Positions 1 to 6,682 of a stretch of DNA of 9,197 bases are shown here, in pieces. The position numbers and the translations under genes are program-made. This DNA comes from Burkholderiaceae bacterium (GTDB lineage Bacteria; Pseudomonadota; Gammaproteobacteria; Burkholderiales; Burkholderiaceae): NCBI GenBank assembly GCA_017997515.1, contig JAGOEY010000050.1, positions 1-9,197 of the forward strand, given 5' to 3'. Under the pieces are notes generated by a model, which had not been told where the DNA came from, did not search any database, and saw nothing but the letters and a program-made list of their open reading frames with translations. Positions within the stretch are counted from its first letter, which is position 1; each line of letters opens with the position of its first letter.

Positions 1-600
1 GCCAGCCGTGCAGCACAAACCGGCAACCGTGCAGAACTGGAGCGCATCAGCCAAGGGCTGAAACTGCAGCTGCAAACCATCCCCACCGCCAACACCGTGG
101 AGCAAACCGCCCAGACGCTGGGCCCCAAAACGCCGTCCATGCTGCTGTTCATTGGCGGCACACCCGAGCTTGCCCAGTTTTTGCAGGGCATCAAAAAACA
201 AGGCGGCCAGCGTTTTGTGGTGGCACTGGCCGACGTGAACCTGCAAACCCTGGCCCAGCTCGGCAGCATGGGCCGCAACGCGTCGGTGGTCGTGACCCAG
301 GCGGTGCCCATGGTGAATGCCGGTCTGCCCGTGGTGCGCGCCTACCGCGATGCGCTGGCCCGTTACTACGACGAAGCCCCCACCCCACTGGGCTTGGCGG
401 GCTTTATTGCCGCCCGCTACACCGCCCAGGTGCTGGCCAGCCTGGACACCGCCCCCACACGCCAAAACGTGCTGGCCGCCTTCCAGCGCCGCAACACCAT
501 GGACGTGGGTGGGTTCCAGGTGCAGTACGACAAAAACAGGCGCAGTGGCTACTTTGTCACACAAAGCATGCTGGCAAGTGATGGCCGGGTGGTCGGCTAG
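1..600 (+). CDS. ABC transporter substrate-binding protein, C-terminal part (5' truncated)
   Basis: This frame is open from the first base of the window to a TAG at 598-600, giving 199 residues of a protein whose start lies outside the window. The sequence resembles the C-terminal lobe of periplasmic binding proteins of the LivJ/LivK type (Peripla_BP_6 family). Recognisable features are a strand-rich stretch around LLFIGGTPELAQFLQGIKKQ, a helix containing the AGFIAARYTAQVL segment typical of the hinge-proximal region, and a C-terminus (GYFVTQSMLASDGRVVG) of a kind common in Burkholderiales members. Such proteins bind amino acids or other small organic ligands in the periplasm and deliver them to an inner-membrane ABC permease. 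No permease or ATPase gene follows, because the next gene is ppx. It may therefore be an orphan receptor, or its partners may lie upstream. The ligand cannot be told from this fragment. Confidence 0.85.
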   Translation, partial: ASRAAQTGNRAELERISQGLKLQLQTIPTANTVEQTAQTLGPKTPSMLLFIGGTPELAQFLQGIKKQGGQRFVVALADVNLQTLAQLGSMGRNASVVVTQAVPMVNAGLPVVRAYRDALARYYDEAPTPLGLAGFIAARYTAQVLASLDTAPTRQNVLAAFQRRNTMDVGGFQVQYDKNRRSGYFVTQSMLASDGRVVG

Positions 601-665
601 GCATGCGTATTGCTCTTGAATGCTATGCTGCGCCGCAAAATAACAAGCGCACACAAGCCCACACC

Positions 666-2144
666 ATGCACAACGGAACCCTCCTCGCCGCCCTTGATCT
701 GGGCTCCAACAGTTTTCGCCTGGAGATAGGTCGCCTGGAGCACGGGCAAATCCTGCGCACCGAATACCTCAAGGAAACCGTGCGCCAAGGCAGCGGCCTG
801 GACGCGGACCGCAACCTCACCCCCGCCGCCATGCAGCGCGGCTGGGACTGCCTGGCGCGGTTTGGCGAACGCCTGGCCGGCTTCACCCGCCCCCAGGTGC
901 GCGCCGTCGCCACCCAGACCCTGCGCGAAGCCCGCAACCGCGACGAATTCTTGAGCCGCGCCAGCGAGCTGCTCAACTTTCCCATCGACGTGGTGTCCGG
1001 CCCCGAAGAAGCCCGGCTGATCTACCAGGGCGTGTCACACCTGCTGCCGCAGTCCGACGAGCGCCGCCTGGTGGTGGACATCGGTGGGCGTTCCACCGAA
1101 ATGATCCTGGGCCAGCACTACAACGCCAACGTGGTCGCCTCGTACCGCGTGGGCAGCGTGGCCTGGTCGATGAAATATTTCCCCGACGGCCAGTTCACGC
1201 CCCAGGCCTTCCAGATCGCAGAAATTGCCGCCAAAGCCGTGCTGGACGAAGCGCTGGACACCTACCGGCGCGACGCCTGGGACGTGGCGTACGGTGCCTC
1301 CGGCACGGTAGGTGCCATTGGCGACATCCTGGCGGCCCTGGGCGAGACGCCCGGCACCATCACCCGTGGCGGGCTGGACCTGCTGCTGGACCGCCTGATC
1401 CGGGCCCAAAGCGCCGACCGCGTGCGCATGGAAGGCCTGAAGGAAGACCGCCGCGCCGTGATTGGCGGCGGCGTCAGCCTGCTGCGCGCCATCTTCGACC
1501 TGCTGCAAATCGACCGCATGGAAGTCGCCCAGGGCGCATTGCGCCAGGGTGTGTTGTACGACCTGCTCGACCGCGAGCAGCCCCAGACCGACATGCGGAT
1601 GTCCACCGTGCAGCTGCTGACACGCAAGTTCGGCATCGACACCGCGCAGGCCAACCGCGTGAGCGCGGTGGCCACCCAGCTGTATGCACACATTGCACCC
1701 GACCCCAACGAACGCACTGCCCGCAAGCTGGGCTGGGCCGGGCAGCTGCATGAGATTGGCTGCCAGATCTCCCACAGCGACCACCACCGCCACGGTGCCT
1801 ACATCCTGGGCAACACCGACGCGCCCGGCTTTGCCATGCCTGAACTGCAGTGGCTGTCCCAGATGGTGCTGGGCCACCGTGGCAAGCTGCGCAAGCTGGA
1901 AACCGACTTTGGCAACCGCCCTTTTGTGCTGCAGCTGATGTGCCTGCGCCTGGCCGTGGCCCTGTGCCATGCCCGGCGCGACCCCGACAGCGCCGCCATC
2001 AGCCTGGGCCTTGACGGCAACCGGCTGCTGCTGCAAACCCGCCCCGGCTGGGCCACCGCCTACCCGCAGTCGGCCCACCTGCTGAACGAGGAATCCATCG
2101 CCTGGCAACGCACCCCCTGGAGCCTGGAAGTCACGCTGAATTGA
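666..2144 (+). CDS. ppx: Exopolyphosphatase, Ppx/GppA family
   Basis: A 492-residue cytosolic enzyme of the sugar-kinase/Hsp70 fold that removes terminal phosphates from inorganic polyphosphate; GppA relatives also hydrolyse pppGpp. Visible motifs are the first phosphate loop DLGSNSFRLE (residues 11-20), the GPEEARLIYQG segment (112-122) with the catalytic glutamate, the second phosphate loop DIGGRSTE (138-145), and a C-terminal HD-like helical region containing LHEIG and a HxxHRHGAYIL-type stretch. The length matches E. coli Ppx (513) and GppA (494). The frame is open back to an ATG at 603, but conserved homology begins at residue 6 of the 666 start, so 666 is preferred. Neither start has a good Shine-Dalgarno sequence. 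Only a weak promoter-like match (TTGAAT at 616, A/T-rich AAAATAAC near 637) lies between the preceding stop and the start. Ppx is favoured over GppA because ppk1 lies nearby on the opposite strand, but GppA activity cannot be excluded. Confidence 0.93.
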   Translation: MHNGTLLAALDLGSNSFRLEIGRLEHGQILRTEYLKETVRQGSGLDADRNLTPAAMQRGWDCLARFGERLAGFTRPQVRAVATQTLREARNRDEFLSRASELLNFPIDVVSGPEEARLIYQGVSHLLPQSDERRLVVDIGGRSTEMILGQHYNANVVASYRVGSVAWSMKYFPDGQFTPQAFQIAEIAAKAVLDEALDTYRRDAWDVAYGASGTVGAIGDILAALGETPGTITRGGLDLLLDRLIRAQSADRVRMEGLKEDRRAVIGGGVSLLRAIFDLLQIDRMEVAQGALRQGVLYDLLDREQPQTDMRMSTVQLLTRKFGIDTAQANRVSAVATQLYAHIAPDPNERTARKLGWAGQLHEIGCQISHSDHHRHGAYILGNTDAPGFAMPELQWLSQMVLGHRGKLRKLETDFGNRPFVLQLMCLRLAVALCHARRDPDSAAISLGLDGNRLLLQTRPGWATAYPQSAHLLNEESIAWQRTPWSLEVTLN

Positions 2145-2174
2145 CGGGGTAGACACTGTCATATTTGAGGGGTC

Positions 2175-2203
2175 TAAACGATTTATACTGTTTACACCGT
2201 TTA
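2175..2203 (+). promoter_or_regulatory. Near-palindromic site over a putative -10 box, upstream of the RHH-like gene
   Basis: The arms TAAACG (2175-2180) and CGTTTA (2198-2203) are perfect inverted repeats centred on base 2189. Counting the interior, 11 of 14 possible base pairs of the 29-bp site are symmetric. The pentamer TAAAC/GTTTA occurs three times (2175, 2190 and 2199). The site contains TATACT (2184-2189), a plausible -10 box, but no good -35 lies 16-18 bp upstream. The gene starts 16 bases downstream and encodes a ribbon-helix-helix-like protein, a class that often binds short repeated operators, so autoregulation is an inference. Confidence 0.4.
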
Positions 2204-2209
2204 AGCACC

Positions 2210-2215
2210 AAGGAA
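2210..2215 (+). promoter_or_regulatory. Ribosome binding site deciding the start at 2219
   Basis: AAGGAA lies three bases before the ATG at 2219 (the AGGA core four bases before it). The frame is also open upstream to a TTG at 2165, but no ribosome binding site precedes that codon and starting there would place the promoter-like palindrome inside the gene, so 2219 is chosen. Confidence 0.65.
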
Positions 2216-2218
2216 TTT

Positions 2219-2767
2219 ATGACCACCACCCCCGCCCCTGTTTCCGCACCTGAAAAAGCCGCTGCGGCCCCCGCAGCCACACCCGTTGCAGCAGCAGCCG
2301 CTACACCCGCCAAAGCAGCCCCCGCCCCCAAAGCCGTGGTGGAAAAAGCAGCCGCCAAACTTGCCAAGGCTCCTGCAGCCGCAAAAGCCGCTGCAGCAAA
2401 ACCTGCCGCACCCGCCAAAAAAGCCGCCCCAAAAGTCGCAGCCAAGGCACCCCAAAAGGCTGCACCCCAAGTGGCTGCCAAAGAAGAAAAACCCAAGAAG
2501 CCCAAGCTGGTGCGCGACAGCTTCACCATTCCCAAGGCGGAATACCTGGTGCTGGACACGCTCAAAGAACGCGCCCTCAAGCTGTCACGCGAAGTGAAGA
2601 AGAGTGAGTTGCTGCGCGCCGGCATCAAGGCCCTGGCCGCGCTGTCCGACACCGCATTGCTGGCTGCACTGTCTGCCGTGCCCACCATCAAGACCGGACG
2701 CCCTGTGGCCGACAAGCCCGCCGCTCAGGACAAACCGGCCAAGAAGGTGCGCAGCACCAAGCGCTGA
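2219..2767 (+). CDS. Small basic protein: Ala/Lys/Pro-rich (H1-like) tail plus ribbon-helix-helix-like segment
   Basis: A 182-residue protein that I do not recognise as a named gene. Residues 1-95 are almost entirely Ala, Lys, Pro and Val in repeats of the AAAKPAAPAKKAA kind, as in bacterial histone-H1-like tails (AlgP, the PhaF tail, HctA-type proteins). Residues about 97-143 change character: a strand-like VRDSFTIPK, a helix AEYLVLDTLKERALKLS, a turn REVKK and a second helix SELLRAGIKALAAL. This order and spacing fit a ribbon-helix-helix DNA-binding fold. A short basic tail (158-182) follows. I infer a cytosolic, nucleoid-associated or regulatory DNA-binding protein. It begins 74 bases after ppx on the same strand, behind its own palindromic site. 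Disordered tails of this kind evolve fast, so relatives should be sought with residues 95-160. Alternatives are a polyphosphate- or PHA-granule-associated protein; nothing seen decides between them. Confidence 0.75.
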   Translation: MTTTPAPVSAPEKAAAAPAATPVAAAAATPAKAAPAPKAVVEKAAAKLAKAPAAAKAAAAKPAAPAKKAAPKVAAKAPQKAAPQVAAKEEKPKKPKLVRDSFTIPKAEYLVLDTLKERALKLSREVKKSELLRAGIKALAALSDTALLAALSAVPTIKTGRPVADKPAAQDKPAKKVRSTKR

Positions 2768-2814
2768 GACAGAGGGTGCCTGGCCGGCCCAGCGCAAAGG
2801 GCCTGCCAGTACAC

Positions 2815-2843
2815 AGCACCCTCGTATGGCAGCTCTGGGTGCT
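2815..2843. other. Stem-loop after the RHH-like gene
   Basis: AGCACCC (2815-2821) and GGGTGCT (2837-2843) form a perfect 7-bp stem with a 15-base loop, 47 bases beyond the stop of the RHH-like gene. No T-run follows on either strand, so it is not a classical intrinsic terminator. It partly overlaps the left end of repeat copy 1. Confidence 0.35.
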
Positions 2844-2887
2844 ATCAATTTGATTGCTACTCGCGCTTGCTGCAAGCGCGCTAGAGG
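2841..2887 (+). repeat. Intergenic repeat, copy 1 (Comamonadaceae-type palindromic element)
   Basis: The segment starts GCTATCAATTTGATTGCTAC and ends GCGCTAGAGG. It matches, without gaps, 33 of 47 bases of the reverse strand at 8595-8549. It contains the 17-bp imperfect palindrome GCTATCAATTTGATTGC (2841-2857) and a hairpin CGCGCTTG / CAAGCGCG (2862-2880, 3-base loop). A further short stem, CTATTT/AAATAG (2889-2908), follows. From memory the pattern resembles a family of short repeats frequent between genes in Acidovorax, Polaromonas and Rhodoferax genomes; this was not searched. It sits between two convergent transcripts, where the hairpins may also limit read-through. Confidence 0.65.
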
Positions 2888-2910
2888 TCTATTTCATTCA
2901 CAAAATAGGT

Positions 2911-3375
2911 TTAAAGCACCTCGGGTGACTGCACCGTCACGATCACCGTCTGCGTCTCTTCCAGCCGCTGCCGCTGGCGCAGCCACCACACGGCGCCCTT
3001 GCGTACGGCGCATTCGGTTTCTTTGAGACCTACAAGATGGGCAATGGTCTGGCCCAGCATGGGCTGGTGGCCGATCACCAACACAGCCCCTTTGGCGCGC
3101 GGCCACTGCACCAGCTCCAGCAGCTCGGCCGGACTGCCGCCGGGCAGCAGCTCGGCGCGTAGTTTGTATTTACGCCCCAGCGCGATGGCGGTTTGTTCGG
3201 TGCGGCGCGCGGGGCTGCACAACACACGCACACCGTCGGGCAGCTGGCGGTCCAGCCAGGCGGCCATACGTGCGGCCTGTTTTTCACCGCGGGACGTCAG
3301 CGTGCGCTGCAGGTCTTCGCGGTCGTCGGCTTCGTCTTGGGCTTCGGCGTGGCGCCACAGAATCAGGTCCATCAT
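2911..3375 (-). CDS. sixA: Phosphohistidine phosphatase SixA
   Basis: A 154-residue member of the histidine phosphatase (phosphoglycerate-mutase-like) superfamily, close in length to E. coli SixA (161). It shows the N-terminal catalytic motif LILWRHAEA (Arg8, His9), the segment LTSRGEKQAARMAAWL, an Arg-bearing CSPARRTEQTA motif (residues 53-63) and the second catalytic histidine in VLVIGHQPMLG (His103). SixA enzymes remove phosphate from phosphohistidine, for example on the HPt domain of ArcB or on nitrogen-PTS proteins in E. coli. The start ATG (3375-3373) overlaps the TGA of ppk1 (3374-3372) in an ATGA arrangement, so translation is probably coupled. A second ATG follows immediately at 3372 and could serve instead. 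It is the last gene of the operon. The local substrate is unknown. Confidence 0.93.
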   Translation of the reverse strand: MMDLILWRHAEAQDEADDREDLQRTLTSRGEKQAARMAAWLDRQLPDGVRVLCSPARRTEQTAIALGRKYKLRAELLPGGSPAELLELVQWPRAKGAVLVIGHQPMLGQTIAHLVGLKETECAVRKGAVWWLRQRQRLEETQTVIVTVQSPEVL

Positions 3376-5606
3376 CGTGTGTCGTCCGTGTTGGGGGGCG
3401 GGTTTCGCCGTGTTTTGCCGTACCGCACCATCAGGGCGCCCTGCGCACCGTGGCCGCTGCCGTCCGCACTGGCGCGCACGTAACGTCCGTCGGCACCCAG
3501 GTTCCAGGCATCGCGGTCATCGTGCAGGTAGGCCACCAGGCATTCGTCGATCAGGCGCTGCCGCAGCACCGGGTCGGTCACTGGCCAGGCGGTTTCGACG
3601 CGGCGCATCATGTTGCGGTTCATCCAGTCGGCGCTGGACAGATACAGGTCTTCTTCGTCACCGCTGCGGAAGTAAAACACCCGGGAGTGCTCCAAAAACC
3701 GGCCGATGATCGAGCGCACGCGGATGTTGTCCGTCAGGCCCGGCACCTGCGCGGGCAACATACAGGCACCCCGCACAATCAGGTCGATCTTCACACCCCG
3801 CTGCCCGGCGTCCACCAGCGCCTGCACCAGCGCCATGTCGGTCAGTGCATTCATCTTGACGACGATGCGGCCCGGCACACCTGCGCTGGCAGCCCGGCCA
3901 ATGTGGGCAATTTTTTCGATGGTGCGTTTGTGCAGCTGGAACGGTGCCAGCCACAGATGGTGCAGGCGCGGCAGCTTGTTGTGGCTGGCCAGGTGGGCAA
4001 ACACGGCGTCCATGTCGGACGTCAAACCCGGGTCGGCCGTGAGGTGGCTGATGTCGGTATACAGCCTTGCGGTGCGCGGGTTGTAGTTGCCGGTGGACAG
4101 GTGCCCATAACGGCGCAAATAACGCCCTTCGCGCCGGGTGACGAGCAACATCTTGGCGTGGGTTTTGAGGCCCACCACGCCATACACCACCTGTGCACCG
4201 ACCGACTCCAGCGCCTCGGCCCAGTTGATGTTGGCCTCTTCGTCAAACCGTGCCTTCAGCTCCACCACGGCCGTGACTTCCTTGCCACGGCGCACGGCCT
4301 CACACAGCAGGTCCATCAGCTCCGAATCCGACCCGGTGCGGTAGATGGTTTGTTTGATGGCCAGCACCTGCGGGTCGTTGACCGCCTCGCGCAGAAAGGC
4401 CAGCACACCGTCAAAACTCTCGAACGGCTGGTGGATCAGGATGTCAGCCGTCTTCAGCTGCTCCATGATGGGCACGCCGGACTGCATCTGCAGCGGCCAG
4501 TGGGGCGTCCACGCCGGGAACAGAAGGGCCGGGTCGGCCACCAGATCGACCAGCTGCGTCAGCCGCACCAGATTGACGGGGCCATGCACGCGGTACAGCG
4601 CGGCGTCGGGCAAACCAAACTGGCGCTGCAAAAATTCGAGCAAAAACCCAGAGCACCCGGCCGACACTTCCAGCCGCACAGCCTGGCCATAGTGGCGCTG
4701 CTGCAGGCCTTGGCGCAAAGCAGTCCGCAGGTTGCGAACATCTTCTTCGTCCACGGCCAGGTCGGAGTGGCGCGTGACACGGAACTGCGAAAACTCGGTG
4801 ACTTCGCGGCCCGGAAACAGGTCACTCAGGTGCGCGCGGATGACGCTGGACAAGCTCACAAAGTTGCGCCCGTTCGGCGCGACCTTGTGTGGCACGGCGA
4901 TAAACCGCGGCAGCACCCGGGGCACCTTGACGATGGCGATTTCGTTGACGCGGCCAAACGCATCGGCCCCTTTCAGGCGCACGATGAAGTTGAGCGACTT
5001 GTTGGCCACCATCGGGAACGGGTGCGACGGGTCCAGCCCCACCGGAATCAGCAGCGGATGCACCTCGCGCGCAAAGTATTCACGCACCCATTTGCGCTGC
5101 GCTGGGTTGCGCTCGCCGTGCGACAGGATATGGATGCCTTTTTCTGCAAACGCCGGCATCAGGCCATCGTTGTACAGCGCGTACTGGCGCTCCACCAGCG
5201 CATGGGCCTTGGCCGCCAGCGCCTCGAAACTGGCCACGGTGTTGGTGCCCCGGGTTTCACCGGTCTGTGCAGCGGTGAGGTGTGGCGCGGCGCGTACTTC
5301 AAAAAACTCATCCAGATTGGACGAGACAATACACAGGTAACGCAGCCGCTCCAGCAGCGGCACTTCCGCGCGGTAGGCCCAGTCAAGCACCCGTTCGTTG
5401 AAGGACAGGATGCTGTGGTCGCGGTCCAGAAATGCCAAAACGGGGGGCGATGCGTGAGCTACCCCTCCCGCTGCAGCCGGAGGGGACAGCAAGGGTATGC
5501 CTGCGCTGGGGCGTGCCGGAACCGACGGCACCAAGGGGGATTCGTCCTGCGGGGATGGCATCGGAGAATGGGATTGGGAAAGCCCCACAGTATCCAGTTG
5601 TTTCAT
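3372..5606 (-). CDS. ppk1: Polyphosphate kinase 1
   Basis: A 744-residue enzyme that reversibly transfers the gamma phosphate of ATP to polyphosphate through an N-phosphohistidine intermediate. After the extension come the N-terminal domain motif ILSFNERVLDWAYRAEVPL (residues 66-84) with SSNLDEFFEVR (95-105), the phospholipase-D-like catalytic domain with KQTIYRTG (418-425) and VVELKARFDEEANI (447-460), the HxK motif KTHAK with the likely phosphorylated His483, STGNYNPRTARLYTD (504-518), the second HKD-like site FLEHSR with His640, and YLSSADWMNRN (655-665). All expected catalytic elements are present. The first 55 or so residues are a Ser/Pro/Ala-rich extension absent from E. coli PPK (688 residues). 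The frame is open far upstream, but the ATG at 5606 overlaps the preceding gene's stop as ATGA and is chosen; Met16 is an alternative. Confidence 0.97.
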   Translation of the reverse strand: MKQLDTVGLSQSHSPMPSPQDESPLVPSVPARPSAGIPLLSPPAAAGGVAHASPPVLAFLDRDHSILSFNERVLDWAYRAEVPLLERLRYLCIVSSNLDEFFEVRAAPHLTAAQTGETRGTNTVASFEALAAKAHALVERQYALYNDGLMPAFAEKGIHILSHGERNPAQRKWVREYFAREVHPLLIPVGLDPSHPFPMVANKSLNFIVRLKGADAFGRVNEIAIVKVPRVLPRFIAVPHKVAPNGRNFVSLSSVIRAHLSDLFPGREVTEFSQFRVTRHSDLAVDEEDVRNLRTALRQGLQQRHYGQAVRLEVSAGCSGFLLEFLQRQFGLPDAALYRVHGPVNLVRLTQLVDLVADPALLFPAWTPHWPLQMQSGVPIMEQLKTADILIHQPFESFDGVLAFLREAVNDPQVLAIKQTIYRTGSDSELMDLLCEAVRRGKEVTAVVELKARFDEEANINWAEALESVGAQVVYGVVGLKTHAKMLLVTRREGRYLRRYGHLSTGNYNPRTARLYTDISHLTADPGLTSDMDAVFAHLASHNKLPRLHHLWLAPFQLHKRTIEKIAHIGRAASAGVPGRIVVKMNALTDMALVQALVDAGQRGVKIDLIVRGACMLPAQVPGLTDNIRVRSIIGRFLEHSRVFYFRSGDEEDLYLSSADWMNRNMMRRVETAWPVTDPVLRQRLIDECLVAYLHDDRDAWNLGADGRYVRASADGSGHGAQGALMVRYGKTRRNPPPNTDDTR

Positions 5607-6682
5607 GACAGGCGTGTGACAGTCACATTTGCAGCCAGGGTTTTCCCCTGCATATCTTTGCGCGTGGGAACCAGGTGCCGCAGGAACTGTGTTGCGGACT
5701 CCGTCCAGCTGAAAGCCAGCGCACGGGCACGCGCCTCGTGGCGCGGCACCCGCATTGCGTTCATGCTGGCCTCGTGCAGGTCCACATCCAGCACACCGCC
5801 ACGCACACCACCTGCAGTTGCACCCAGCACCTCCAGCGGGCCATCCACCGGGTAAGCCGCCACAGGGGTGCCACAGGCCATGGCCTCCAGCATCACCAGC
5901 CCAAAGGTTTCCGACCGGCCCGGGAACACAAACACGTCGGCCGCTGCATACACACGCGCCAGGTCTTCGCGTGGCAGCAGCCCCAGCCAGCGGACATGGG
6001 GGTAGCGGCGCTTCAGCCCATCCTCCAGCGGCCCCGTGCCACACACCACCTTGGTGCCGGGCAGGTCCAGGTCCAGAAACGCGTCGATGTTTTTCTCGTA
6101 CGACACCCGCCCCACGTGTAACCACACCGGGTGCGCCAGCACGCCCAACTGGGGGCAGACGATGGCCTGGCCATGGAAGCTGAACAGCTGGGTGTCCACC
6201 CCGTGTGTCCAGCTGCGCAGCTTGCGGAACCCGCGCTTTTCCAGCATACGCAGCACCCCTTGGGTCGGCACCATCACCCCCGCAGACGGTCGGTGGAAGT
6301 GGCGGAACAACGCGTAACCCCAGGACAGGGGCAGCTTGCAGGCCGCGTGCAGGATCTCGGGAAACTTGGTGTGGAACGCCGTGGTGAACGCCATGTTGCG
6401 CCGCAGGCAATAACGCCGTGCGGCCCAGCCCAGCGGGCCTTCGGTGGCAATGTGGATGGCGTCGGGCTGCAGCGCGTCCAGCTGTGCGTTCAAGGCCCGC
6501 CGGGGGGACACCGCCAGCTCGATGCCTGCATAACCAGGGCATGGGCGGGTGCGGAAGAGCCGGGGGTGGATGACCTCCACCCGGTGGCCGGCCTGGGTCA
6601 GCTCGCGCACCAGCTCCACCAGCGTAGTCACCACCCCGTTGACCTGGGGTTGCCAGGCGTCGGTGATCAATGCGATCTTCAT
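5603..6682 (-). CDS. GT4-family glycosyltransferase, candidate diacylglycerol glycosyltransferase (Agt-like)
   Basis: A 359-residue GT-B fold enzyme of glycosyltransferase family 4. It has the N-terminal acceptor-domain loop WQPQVNGVVTTL (residues 10-21), a FHTKFPEI segment (103-110), the nucleotide-sugar site WLHVGRVSYEKNID (187-200; Arg192, Lys197), and the family EX7E motif ETFGLVMLE (Glu258 and Glu266) followed by AMACGTPVAAYPVDGPLEV. No membrane-spanning segment is evident, as expected for a peripheral enzyme. It directly follows the PlcP-like gene. In Agrobacterium and many marine bacteria the plcP neighbour is agt, which transfers glucose or glucuronate to diacylglycerol during phosphate starvation, and that is the favoured role here. 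The motifs also fit MgtA-like mannosyltransferases, and substrate cannot be read from sequence. Its start (ATG 6682-6680) overlaps the stop of the upstream gene as ATGA. Confidence 0.9.
   Translation of the reverse strand: MKIALITDAWQPQVNGVVTTLVELVRELTQAGHRVEVIHPRLFRTRPCPGYAGIELAVSPRRALNAQLDALQPDAIHIATEGPLGWAARRYCLRRNMAFTTAFHTKFPEILHAACKLPLSWGYALFRHFHRPSAGVMVPTQGVLRMLEKRGFRKLRSWTHGVDTQLFSFHGQAIVCPQLGVLAHPVWLHVGRVSYEKNIDAFLDLDLPGTKVVCGTGPLEDGLKRRYPHVRWLGLLPREDLARVYAAADVFVFPGRSETFGLVMLEAMACGTPVAAYPVDGPLEVLGATAGGVRGGVLDVDLHEASMNAMRVPRHEARARALAFSWTESATQFLRHLVPTRKDMQGKTLAANVTVTRLS

Noticed and set aside
603..665. Upstream ATG at 603 as the ppx start
   Set aside because: It adds 21 residues without family similarity and has no good ribosome binding site. 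The conserved N-terminus fits the ATG at 666.
1035..2162. A 375-codon open frame on the minus strand, opposite ppx
   Set aside because: It is antisense to a well-conserved Ppx, its composition is Gly/Ala/Val/His/Gln-rich, and it has no motif. It is a high-GC artefact.
2156..2162. A perfect PhoB half-site CTGTCAT upstream of the RHH-like gene
   Set aside because: Neither neighbouring 11-bp register holds a second half-site (2 of 7 matches on each side), so a single heptamer is not enough to claim a Pho box.
2862..2880. Hairpin CGCGCTTG/CAAGCGCG as an intrinsic terminator
   Set aside because: There is no T-run after the stem on either strand. It is better explained as the internal stem of the repeat, though it may slow transcription.
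3270..5855. An 861-codon open frame on the plus strand, opposite ppk1 and sixA
   Set aside because: It is antisense to two genes with complete catalytic motifs. Its translation is rich in His, Gln, Arg and Val with no recognisable domain, which is typical of a high-GC shadow frame.
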